Part shown: positions 45,894 to 56,699 of the stretch, in pieces
Position numbering within the stretch: the stretch's first letter is position 1
How the letters are laid out: each line of letters opens with the position of its first letter
Notes under the pieces: generated by a model
Database searches by the model: none
The model's input: the letters and a program-made list of their open reading frames with translations, nothing else
What the model was told of the DNA's origin: nothing
Program-made: the position numbers and the translations under genes
DNA from: Omphiscola glabra
Lineage: Eukaryota > Mollusca > Gastropoda > Lymnaeidae
Direction of reading: 5' to 3'
NCBI GenBank assembly: GCA_964017045.1
Contig: OZ024808.1
Location: forward strand, 10,880,284 to 10,944,283
Length of the DNA: 64,000 bases

Positions 45894-48800
45894 ATGGAAA
45901 ACCGGAACTGTCCCTGGGGACTATGTCTTGCTGTTGCAAGTTTTATAATTGCCATCATCGGCTTGATTATTGTACTTCCTCTAACGACCAAAGTCACAGT
46001 AAGTCCAGCAGGAGTTGTGTTGTGTTGTGTGTGTCTATGTTTATCTTATTCAAGTGAACTTAACTTCTTAAGTATAAAGCATAGAGTTCTATAAAGTCCA
46101 AGAAGTTGTTGAATGTATTTTTCAAATTGAAATTTCCAAATGGCTCAAAGTCTAAGGAAGCCTACGTTAACTACCCCTAAAAAATGCTGTTTCACCAAAA
46201 CGAGAAATTATTTTACAAAATCCGACGATGACAACACGATTGGCTAACTTAGGATTTATATTTTAGGGCTCCCCTGTTATTCAAATCCATAATTAATTCA
46301 CAACGAGATAATAATGTATTGAATTATAATATATCCTGACAGTGTGTGTCTTTTCTAGGTCGCCCCGTCATCCACCCCGTTACTTATGTCCCCTGAAGAA
46401 AAGAAGGAAAAAACCTACATTAAAAGGCACAGTGGGTGAAAAAGATGTAGCTTATTCTAAATGTGCGTGTCATTACGACATAAAGCAATAATAAAATATT
46501 AGTACCGTGAACGCAGTCTTTAAATGTACTAAAAGGCGGTAAATATTTAATATTTAAAGATTCGATAGTAATGCTACGCCATGGTTTGTAAACGTTCCAC
46601 TTACTCATTGACCTAATATAAAGAGCAATACGTTTCTACATTGTGAAATAGGTAGAGCAAACACCTAGAGTGCCTATCCCTTATAAGAAAGTGTGCCTAG
46701 ATTGTAAACTGCTCTCTCAAGCATCTCTATCTACGGATATCGCTGAAACCCTCTTAAACACGTCGTACTATAGAGTCAAAGATGGCCACCGTCGGTGCTG
46801 CTTCAACAACATTGATTCGAAAGGAATGCTAACTAAATTGGTGAGCATGATACAGAATAGGAAGCATAATCCCCATGATAATGCATTTCCCAAATGGCTT
46901 TTATATGTAGGCATTTGGTACAAGCATTTTTGCCCGAGCCCCAATCCACCGCTCCGCTCCGGACACATTTTTGTTAGCTCCAGCTCCGCTCCGAGCTTTG
47001 GTAAAATATAAAAAAAATGATGTCGGTGTGGTTAAGGGGGAAGTGCTAATTTTTTTTCATTAAATGTGTCTGTTATTTTAGCTCACCCACTTTATTAACC
47101 ATGCATTAGAAATGCATGTGCCAGCAACGTAGATTTGGCGCAACATAACTGTAGAAGAATGGGACGCAAGATCGCTGGAGGATGAGAGGGGAAACATAGC
47201 TAGTAGAGTGTGGGATTAAATTTAACAAATTGATAAGTGAAATTTAAGATTAAAATTTGTCATTTGTTTACTATTACGATTGTTGGAGCTCGGAGCAGGA
47301 AGAAAATTTACCAGCTCCAGCTCCGTGAAACAATACCCCACTCCAGAGCTTCGCGCATGAACCTTGATTAAATGGCACACACCAATTACTGTTAAATTGT
47401 GAAACCCACGGACGATTAATTTGAAGACCCCAAAAAAACCTTAATTAGGCCGCCCAATGACTATTATAGTGCACTTCCACAATAATTATTACAGTACACA
47501 GCCAAATGACTATTATATTCTACAAATCAATGACAATTATGGAGTAGAACCCAATTTTTGTTATATTGTATATCCCAAATGACGATTACATTGTATAACG
47601 CAAAGACTACTACATCAAATAAGCTAATGCATTTCCTTTTTTTTTTCCCAGTTAAGCAATGAAAGCAGAGGTAAGTCAAAGTGACTATGTTATATTCACT
47701 TATAGTTTTATACTATACGAGTCTATATGAAATAATCAAATTAGTTGTTAGTTATAGGGTTGTTGGGCAACATACTCTGAGAAAAATAGAAATCAATAGG
47801 AGGTATAGATTTAAGTTTGCAAGCATTTACTGACAGAGATGAGAAATGTGTTTTAACGTTGCGGGTCTAATTAAAGACAAGGGAATCTTTAAAATTTGTG
47901 AACAAGTGAAGCCTAAGTCAACGACTTCAATCCAAAGGATAATCTTCACACATCCAGTAGAGTATGGTGGTATGATGAATTGGTAGATCCGGTTATGAAT
48001 TTTCTGTTCTTGCGTTAGCATTTAAATATTCACACACCATTTGATTTTCAGAAGGAAAAAAAAAGATGTGCCATATAAGGCACTGGATTAGTTTGGGAAG
48101 AAATTATTTGTGGTAAAACCTAATATTACCCAGAACTAAGCCCTAGATTACGTTGTTTCTATCTACAGTAATTATTTTACCGTTTTACAACTTTTTTGTT
48201 ATCTTTTAGAATCCGAATCGACGGCACCCACTGCTAACAAATTCATCCAGGCTCAAACTGTGGGAACACAAAAGAACTTGTTTCAATCGACTGACAAAGG
48301 TAGAATATGACAACTTTTTACAACAATATTTATTAAATCATAAGAAAAAACTGACAAGAACCACATTTATCGTACGTGCCAAGACATCGGATGTAATTCA
48401 GACTATTTTTTTTTAGGTTTAACATATGTCTAATATTATATATAACTGTTCCTTAAAAAAAATATTGGGTTCCCTCAAATGTCATCGATAGGTAGGGTAA
48501 AAAAAAAAAGGAAAAATCTATTTTCGGGGGTTGATATTCTGGGTTGAAAATTGAATAAAATGTGTTATTATCGGCAACAATTCGATGTGCCGGGGTGGGA
48601 TGGGGGGATGGGACGCGTTAACCTTGGACGGCAACTCATCTAAGAGAAGGACAATCTGAATTCAAACCCTGAGATGGAGTCCCGTAGGCGGATAACATGG
48701 ATACAATTAAACATTCCGAATACTTCTGCGACACCACTGGTGCCAAGCTGTATCATTCACATGATGTTCCCTTGGATTATCCACTAGCGTGGAGGGAGGC

Positions 48801-51800
48801 GATTTTCTGTTGGGAACCAGTTAATAATCCTAAAATAATAATCACAGGCCCTGTGGATTTCGACCTGCGAATTCTACACCATCGTCACTTTGTGACTGAC
48901 GGAAACCTGCAAAATAAAAAAAACTAAAAAAAAACTTCATAAAATCAAGATAAAGACTTGCATTATATTATCTCTAGGCTAGGAATCCACATGAAAGTAA
49001 TGCATATCCATGCTACCTAAAGTGACACTGAGCATCAGAACTTGACATGTGTATTAAAATACAGAGATTGGAGCTTTTGGTTGTCTGAAGACGAAAATAT
49101 ATTGTCATTTTATTGATGAAATCTATTGATAGAACATCCGAAGCGTATGGGGAACCGTCTGGACAGTCTCAAAGCGATATTGGTAAAGCATCCTGGTACA
49201 TCGTTTGGCCAATCTCTCAGCAGCTGTTCGGTACTTCTACGTTCATGTGAGCCAGCATAGTGGTTCTTAACCTCGACGAAAACGTGTTGACAACATGAAT
49301 TAACGAAAGATTTAGCAAAACAGAGTGTTACTGATTTATACGTATATATATATATACGGATAAACATTGTTAGAAGCCATGTTTTACGAATATTTTTGTC
49401 TAAAAATAGAAACATTACGTAATGAGATGTGACGTTTTCCGGTCTTAGAAATGACAAACTCTATTGGGATAAAGCAGATTTCTACGACCGATTCCGGATC
49501 AAAATGATTAGTTTTGTAGAATTCACTGAGATTTTCATACAATTTTTTTTTTTTAAATTTTGCTTTTTAACTATCTGTTGTATAAAGTTTCAATTACATC
49601 GTTTAAAAATGAATTATATTACATCAGTCATACATAAGCTTTTTTTTTCACTAACTGTATTACTAGACCCTGCCCAGATTTCCGCGGCAAATCAAAATTA
49701 AAACATGGCCAGAAAATAAGCGCAAACGATTTAATGGTTATCACATTTAACGTTGTCATCTTGTTAAAATTTAAACACGTGAAATTAACACAAGAAAATA
49801 GATCTCTTATACCAAGTATTATAACTATAAAAAACCTAAGATAGTTTTCACTAGGGATTTAAAACATAATATTTTTTATAGATGCCGACAACATTAAAAA
49901 GATTCAAATTTAACTATAGATAACGTGACGTTCAATTAGCGACCACAAACTTAAAACACCATTCATGTGTATAAAAACAACATCATTAATTTGAATGGGA
50001 AAAAAGACGCAAGCCAAACAAAATAATGCTAATTTTAAAAAAGCAATATTTAAAAAAATCAAAGAAACGATCTCTCACAACTTCAGTCTTGACACATCGG
50101 CGGGGCTTAGTGTAACTTTTCTTTGCTTTTTTCCCCAATCAATTAATTGATGATGAAATATTGACTAGATAGTTTAAAAAAGTGGGATCGTGCCCATAAA
50201 TCAATACCTAGTGTCTAATTGAAGTAATACACTGCAGGGGCGGGAAAATCATGCGATGAAAGGCCAGAGCGAAAGGGACATACTTTGCTGGTCGATGCCC
50301 CAACACATTGTGAGGGTGAATTGTCATGTGACCTTCCAAATTCAAAACTATATATTTGATATGCTATTTGACTACTAGCTTTGGACAGCTTGCTACTTAG
50401 CCAATCATTTCCCCCTTTCTAAAGAAATAATATGAAATATTATCGTATTCGCGTATATTTCATCCTTTTCGATAACTTTTGCCACTGCCTAACATATCTT
50501 CATTTTCACTACTGGAAACACGTTGCGACTGGAGCAATGCTCCGTTGACAAACTTTTCCAAAGTTTGAGAATGGCTTAGGAAGATACCCATTTTTTTAAA
50601 GATATGTTTTGGGATTTAAAAAAACTGTAAATCATTGAAATTTATAAGGTAAAAGACCGAGAGGAATGGAGAAGAATAGTGTACATGTCATCTGTGGCGC
50701 CCCAATGGTCGAAGGACTACGGGACCTATTGATGATGAAATTTACGACACAGTTGAACAATTTTACTTGTGCTGCAGGGTAGTAAATAAAACACAGTCAA
50801 GGATATCTATTTTATATATATACACTTTTTTATATTTTACTTTCAGACACGCTATTGTTACCTCAAGATCCAACGTTAACGGGTGATCACGCCTACCTTA
50901 CGTTTGACACCAACAACCGACTGAATGAATACATCAACGGTGTTACCTTGACCCCACACAGTCTTATCATTCAGTTCTCAGGTAGCTTTTTCGCGCATAA
51001 CTGAATTTATAGTTACATGTAAGGCACACCTTAGAGGTAGTCTGGATATGTCAGTTGTGGTATACTTGAATGACGCAGGTGAATTATATACGGTCATTAC
51101 GAAAAGGGACACAATTATTTAATAGATTAAAAATAGACACTGTATGACAAATTCAAATTTAACAAAATATAGCACCTAAAAAGATATTATATGATATTGC
51201 TTTTAGCAGAATTCAGGAAAAAGTATATTATAGCAGCTCTTAACTTCTTTTTAAAAATTTTCTATTTTTTTGTTGTGTACAGTCATATTCTACATCTTGT
51301 TCTTTTTTATTTTTCATTTCACCAACCACACTTCCTCATGAATCATGATACAAAAGCTTTTCAAGGCTTAATAAAATATTTCACGAAATATTGAAATCTC
51401 AAATTAGTTTTCATAAGTATATTTAAGAAGCACTGTGTACAGAGGAAAGCCACGAATCTCGGTCCTTTGCCGATTCCGTCGTTTGTGTCCGTGTCTATGT
51501 CAAATGTGTATCATAGTGAGGTGAATATTAAACGTATATAATCTCTAACAAGAAGCCTTGTACTCATTGGACAGATTGACTGTGATTGACCTAGAGAGTG
51601 TCATAAAAATGGCCCTTTCCAAAAATTCGAATGGACAACAAAAAAAAAAATAAGTCTTTACCTGGTTTGGGTAGCATTTAAACAAAAATAAATTGTATTG
51701 TCTTTTCAGATTGATGAAAAACGTCATAACTTTTTACCAGATCAACAGCGTGCGTCCAAAAAGCATTACTGTAACTCGTGTTTCTTGAACGTGAATGCGT

Positions 51801-54800
51801 TTGTTAAGGTGTGCAGCTTCAGCCGTGGCGTTTTCTAGGTGGTAAAACGAAAGATATGTCAGGCAGTTGTAGTTGGAAATAGGTCAATCGGCGGAAGAAA
51901 AAAAAGTATTCATACCTTACCATTATTTTAGCTCGTACGTAAGTGGTCAGCGAATTTCATTAAACTCGGCCGCCAATCACAACCGCTAACGTTCTAGCGA
52001 GAAATAATGGTACTGTTAATACTTCTTGTAAGTGGAGTACAGGTACGATTACTTTTGGCGCATGCTGTATAAATTCATTTGTTTGCAGTAATTAAGTCTC
52101 CAGCCCAAAAAAATATACTTTTATCATTTCACATTTTCTTGTTAATTGTCAGAGCTCCTATATCTTGAGTTAAGCACGTTTCTCGGCACAATATCTTTTC
52201 TCAAGAACACTGTTTAAATATCACAGCAAAAAAAAGCATGGATTTTCATATCTTTTCTTCATCTTCTATATATTAAGGACTTACGATCAATGTATTGATC
52301 ATTCTGCATGTAGAGGGGATTTGCAATGTTTCTGTGTTTCGCATTTAAGAGGATATTTCACTAGTTGCAAGGGCTACACATTAAGGGTATCATGCACTAG
52401 GGGTTGGAAGGCCTGAGGCAATAGACGCAAATGAGTCAAGTGTTTTCACCTCAAATGTTCCTTTTGGAAGCGTGTTCCAGTCCCTGATTGTCTTTGGTAT
52501 GAATGAGCAGTTCCTGTATTGGCTTCTCTCTGGTATGAGCCGGAATTGCCTGTCATTGCCTTGTCGCTGTGTATGGGGGAGAGGGACGAGTTTCTGTTAA
52601 ATGCTGGAGCAGTGCACCAGCCCATTATTTATCTTGTACATCATGGAGAGTCTGGATAGTCGTCGTCGTTCCTTCAATGGTGACCAGCCCAGCGTCTCCA
52701 TCATGCTGCCAACACTAGAGGTATCCTTGTAGTGGTTCAGCACAAAGCGTGCTGCCCGTCGCTGGACCGCCTCCAACCTGTCGATGCTCTTCTGGGTGAA
52801 TGGGTCCCAGACCGAAGATGCATAAACTAAAAGCGGCCGGACAAAGGCTTTATAGGCTCTTTCTTTCACACTGGAGTTGTCGATCTTAAGATTTCACCTT
52901 AAAAACCCTATTGTCTTGTTTACCCGGTTGCACACATTGTTAATATGCTCGTCCCAGCGGACCTCTCTTTGAATGGTAACACCGTGGTACCTTACGGAAG
53001 AAACTTGCTCAAGTATTTGGCCATGCAGTTCGTAAGGGTGGTGTAGAAGAGTACAACTTCTAGAGACTGACAGTGTCTGGCACTTGACAGGATGAAATTC
53101 TATGTCCCAGCTCATCTCCCACTCAGCTAATCGATTGAGATCATGTTGTAGCTGGACCTGTTCAGATCTGTTGGCGAGCGTCCTATACACCCCCGTGTCA
53201 TATGCGAACAGTCTTTGTTGGGATGTCAGTTTCTCGTGTAGGTCATTGATATATGCAAGGAACAAACAGAGGCCTAGCACCGAGCCCTGTGGGACTCCTG
53301 ACATAAAACCGACAAAGGAGGAGCTTGCACCATTCACTACTACTGCCTGGAATCGGTTGCTGAGGAAGCTAGAGATCTATGTTTTAGTAGTGCCCTGGAT
53401 CCCATATCTCTGAAGTTCATGTAAAAGTAAACTTTGATGGACACGGTCAAATGACTTTGAGAAGTTCATCACCAGCACGTCAGTTTGCTTACTGTTATCT
53501 AGATTGGTCATCATTACTGTATGAATTGATCTAGTTCATCTCCATCCAAAATTTTGACACAATCCACATTATTTTATCATTTACCTTTCAGAAGTACTAC
53601 AGATGTTGATGTCGTGGATGATGTTCGATGTTATGAAAAGTTCATATCTCGGCCATTCAAATATACCCATAACCAACAGTTTTATCATTATTTTGATACC
53701 TAAATTATATTGGTTGTAAAGATGAATCTTCTCTTTTTTGTTTCCCCAGGCCTTTATTACATCTACTGTAGCATTTATTTTCATACGCCTGATAGAGGAA
53801 CACACAACAAAGATGTACGTACTAATTAAAACAACTTTCACACAGATAGCCCTGTTTATATGCTATAAAAAATAAGAAGACAACTTGGACTTTAGTAACT
53901 TGCCAAATAAAACGATACTTTTAACATATTTTTGTTTGATGTGAGTTTGAAGAAAAGAAATGTCACCAAAAATATATATTTTTTTTGATTCAGTGGCACC
54001 GTCGGAAAACATTTTGAGATACTAGTCACAAATTTAAACAGCAACGATTGATTACATTCCATCTCTTTCACGCTTATAATTGTTTTGTTCTTTTTTAATT
54101 AAAATTCATAAACACCTAAAGTTCATTTTTAAATTTAATGGCGTTTGTGTTTGTTTCCTTTTATTCAGTATTTATTATATGTACACCGGGTACGTCCCAA
54201 TCACCCAGGAGTCAATTGTGTGCTGCTGAAGTCTGTGCACACTGGAGTAGAGGAGGCTACAACAAAGTTCACAGGTAGAGTTCCATGTTGTTTTCTTTTG
54301 TTATTTATCTGCTGGGGTGACGATGGAGACTTCGTATAGAAATTTGTATAAATGAAAGTGAACCTAATAAAGACGGGGATTTGGAGCATACCTTTTCTTT
54401 TAGGCCGAGCTCCGCCCCTGCTCTGTATGGGACACATTTTGGTCAGCTTCATCTCCCCGGCAGCAGCACCCTTCCTCTGCGTGGGGACACATTTAGTAGG
54501 CCCCAGCAGCGCTCCAAACTTAGGCAAAATTTAGAAAAAAGGGGAGGGCTTGCTGAAAGAGGTGCTAAGTGATTAGATGGTTGTATTAAGTGTAGTTACT
54601 TATGTTCTTGGCACGACAATGTCTAACGCCTAGTTAATGTTAATAAGAATTAACATTAACTAGGCGTTAGACATTGTCGTGCCAATAACATAACCGGTAG
54701 AAGAGAAATGCAATATAGTTAAATAACACGTGGACAACATAGCTTTAGAAGATTAGAGCAGCGTAGCTATTTGAAGAGTGTGGCAACACAGGTGTAGAAA

Positions 54801-55398
54801 AATGGGTCAAAATAACTTGTTAAAAAAGTGGAGCAACATAGCTGATAGAAAACTCGGATAACATAGTAGATTGAGAAGTGGGACAACAAATTGGGTAGAG
54901 GAATTGGGTGGATTAATTATAATAATTTAAAAATAGAAGTAAATGTTTTTTTTAAAAATTAATTTCTTTAACGTGATTTGGAGATCAGAGCAGTAAATTA
55001 TTTTTATCAGCCTCGCTCTAACTCTGGGCAAAATGACCCTGCAACAGAGCTCCGAGCTCCAGTTCCGAGCTCCAGTTCCGAGCTCCGCTTCAAATCCGGA
55101 ATTAAAACGCTCCTAAAATAAATTATTTAAAAAAAAATTTTTTGTTATAATTTTAAAATATTACTTACTTGACCACAGTGAGTTCAATTTTCTGATTATT
55201 TTATAATTGTCTTGTTGTTGCTTTCTGAAAACGTGTGTAAATCAATAAAAGTAAATAACAAAACATGTTTGCCTTGCAGGTGGAATCTTTCCATTACTAA
55301 AAGGTGACAGAGTTCAGGCGTTGGTATCAGCCTCAGTTGTCATTGACTATAAACGTGGATCTACCTACATCGGACTCATTCTTCTTGATACAAGTTAA
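45894..55398 (+). CDS. TNF superfamily ligand, 8 coding exons, 275 residues
   Basis: Exons 45894-45998, 46652-46840, 47652-47670, 48210-48299, 50847-50981, 53750-53814, 54169-54274 and 55280-55398 all have AG/GT borders and matching phases (0,0,1,1,1,0,1), giving one frame of 828 bases ending in TAA. Residues 1-10 are cytoplasmic; 11-31 (LCLAVASFIIAIIGLIIVLPL region) is a signal-anchor helix, making a type II membrane protein. The stalk (36-134) has cysteines at 50, 53, 84 and 85 and N-glycosylation sites at N71 and N101; no RXXR furin site is evident. The TNF homology domain (about 148-275) shows DHAYLTF, GLYYIYCSIYFH (180-191), CVLLKS, GGIFPLLKGDRV (237-248) and the final TYIGLILLD strand. 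C186 and C218 are placed to form the usual disulfide. Expected role: trimeric cytokine for a TNF receptor; receptor and pathway unknown. A candidate ATTAAA signal is at 55492. Introns hold several repeats. Confidence 0.9.
46927..47360. repeat. GCTCC-ended repeat in intron 2 of the TNF gene, copy 1
   Basis: Left part CCACCGCTCCGCTCCGGACA and AGCTCCAGCTCCGCTCCGAG; right part GTTGGAGCTCGGAGCAGG and CAGCTCCAGCTCCGTG. The interior has GGGAAACATAGCTAGTAGAG-like words shared with 54390-55090. Probably a non-autonomous DNA element. Confidence 0.65.
47395..47615. repeat. Degenerate tandem repeat in intron 2
   Basis: Several diverged copies of CCAAATGACTATTATATTCT-like words at about 40-bp spacing. 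Confidence 0.45.
48300..50645. other. Intron 4 of the TNF gene, mostly unassigned
   Basis: Contains a 76-codon frame at 48697-48927 (LDYPLAWREAIFCWEPVN) with no family I recognise, preceded by AATTCAAACCCTGAG; it may be part of an unclassified repeat. The rest is AT-rich with no feature. Confidence 0.4.
50646..50745 (+). mobile_element. RTE-type LINE 3' terminal fragment
   Basis: Plus-strand translation REEWRRIVYMSS then, downstream, KDYGTY corresponds to DREEWRRLVFMPSEDYGT at the end of the 31.3-kb element, so this is a 5'-truncated 3' tail ending close to TGATGATGA. It sits 100 bp before exon 5 of the TNF gene. Confidence 0.75.
51389..51515. repeat. 127-bp dispersed repeat, direct partner at 36.8 kb
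   Basis: Near-identical to 36838-36964; lies in intron 5 of the TNF gene. Confidence 0.95.
52255..53570 (-). pseudogene. CR1/L2-like LINE reverse transcriptase, 5'-truncated, in TNF intron 5
   Basis: Minus-strand segments in order: DVLVMNFSKSFDRVHQSLLL (palm, FSKAFD-like), GVPQGSVLGLCLFLAYINDL (motif B), FAYDTG (motif C, where the catalytic DD has become YD), SVRYHGVTI, VNKTIGFLR, a frameshift near 52890, then KAFVRPLLVYASSVWDPFTQ, RLEAVQRRAARFVLNHY and TLGWSPLKERRRLSRL. The loss of the first catalytic aspartate, a stop near 53380 and the frameshift make it inactive. Its downstream end merges into the 150-bp dispersed repeat (52255-52405), which may be the element's own 3'UTR. Orientation is opposite to the host gene. 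Confidence 0.88.
54390..55090. repeat. GCTCC-ended repeat in intron 7 of the TNF gene, copy 2
   Basis: Starts with GGCCGAGCTCCGCCCC and ends with repeated GAGCTCCAGTTCC. The interior has diverged tandem words such as GTGGGACAACA and GGAGCAACATAGCTGATAG. Related to 46927-47360. Confidence 0.6.
54601..54692. repeat. Near-perfect hairpin, 44-bp arms, 4-bp loop
   Basis: 54601-54644 pairs with 54649-54692 with a single mismatch; the loop is AAGA. The arms contain GGCACGACAATGTCTAACGC. It lies inside the GCTCC-ended repeat in intron 7 and would form a stable stem in the pre-mRNA. Confidence 0.98.
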
Positions 55399-56024
55399 TG
55401 CTGCTGTTTACCCTAACCCATGTCTTAACCGTGCTGGGCTACTACATGGAATTTCGGTTTGATGATAGTGTTATAACCCGGGTGTTGACCGATTAAATGT
55501 GTAGCACTGAATCAAAAGCCCACCCCTCTCTTGATTGGAGAAAAAGTCTGTCTACGTTCAAATATGTTCTAATGTGTCCTAAAGGCCGACAAACTGTTTA
55601 AAATTAACAACTAGTTAAAACGTATTTGAAACAATTTCACTATTAAACTTTTAAATAGATTAAATTGACATTTTTCTGTCAGAATGCATCCATCACAGAG
55701 GAACGTTAAAAATTACAGTTCATTCTAGGTTTCATAGGTATAATTTTAAAAATGTGTGACGTCTCATATGATCTTCCACCCTCGCCCACCCCCCCCCCCT
55801 TTCCACACCCGTGACACGAAATGTCACAATTTCTTAGATCTCTATTTTTCCTTCAGAAGCGTGACGTACTTCAGACAAGCTCGCAAACATTGAGAACTGG
55901 AATGTAATTCATTAAATTAAAATTGATGTACTTTACGGACGGCCCCTTTGGCCAATATCGAGTTTACTGTAAATTGTACTTTAAAAAAAAAGTCTAATTG
56001 CAATTTATATATGGTTTCATTTGT
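55399..56024. other. Probable 3'UTR and flank of the TNF-like gene
   Basis: A candidate ATTAAA polyadenylation signal lies at 55492-55497. A C-run occurs near 55791. No further gene. Confidence 0.45.
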
Positions 56025-56147
56025 GTTCTTTCTCTTTCTGCGCTCCCAAACAATGGAATTCTATGCCACTACACATACGCAATATACCAACCACCCAGGC
56101 CTTCAAAACTGCACTCAAAACACATCTCTTTAAACTCTACTGCTAGT
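56025..56147 (+). mobile_element. CR1/L2-like LINE C-terminal fragment
   Basis: Nearly the same nucleotides as 40036-40160: encodes an APKQWNSMPLHIRNIPTTQA-like segment then FKTALKTHLF. Short fragment only. Confidence 0.85.
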
Positions 56148-56440
56148 CATATAGGCGAAATGGAGAAAATTGGCAGATAGGTTTACAGAACATCTTCGGG
56201 TTATTGAAAAAGGTAAACTTTCCCCAGTTCTTCACATTTCAACAGAGAGCAACATAAAGATGCAATGGATGTATCCAATACGGCACTAACTTCTTGCACA
56301 AACACACCAGAGAGATTGAAAATGGATAACAAATTTATTCAGCTTTTTGGTACCAAATTTCTACATGGTATGAATCAAATGATCTCTTAGTAATGTTTCT
56401 CAATTTCCCTGTATTTCTTCTTCTTTTTGTCTTATTCCAT

Positions 56441-56692
56441 AGATTTTATGTATCTCTAAATATTTTGGTCCGTTAAGATTCTCTACCTTATTTTTCACAG
56501 TACTAATATGTATATTCTTTCACTTCCTGCAATCCTACTTCCGGCAACAAAAGGAAATCTCTAAAGTTTTTTTTACTGTCTTCTGATACTTGTTATACTT
56601 CTTTTTGTCTTATTTTCTGATGAAGGCTCTAAGCCGAAACGTCAACATCTTTTCTCCTGTCTATGAATTCAAGTTTAGCATACCTTGTTTTT
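56441..56692 (+). mobile_element. Penelope-like element fragment
   Basis: Inverted relative to the copy at 12811-13072. Contains the hallmark GAAGGCTCTAAGCCGAAACG of Penelope-like terminal repeats. No coding sequence remains. Confidence 0.72.
56611..56650 (+). ncRNA. Hammerhead-ribozyme-like core in the Penelope-like fragment
   Basis: CTGATGA at 56617-56623 is followed by a stem II of GGCT/AGCC (56625-56628 with 56632-56635, loop CTA), then GAAA at 56636-56639 and the cleavage triplet GTC at 56641-56643. An extra A (56624) lies between the core and stem II. Stem III is minimal (ACGT, self-complementary), as in Penelope-type hammerheads that work better as dimers. Stem I pairing across the site is weak (TT/AA, a mismatch, AT/AT). 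Likely a relic. Confidence 0.55.
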
Positions 56693-56699
56693 ATATTTG

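Noticed and set aside
46359..46435. Candidate TNF exon 2 after TTTTCTAG
   Set aside because: It starts in the right phase, but both possible donors leave a phase that creates an immediate stop in the next exon; 46652-46840 fits phase 0 on both sides instead.
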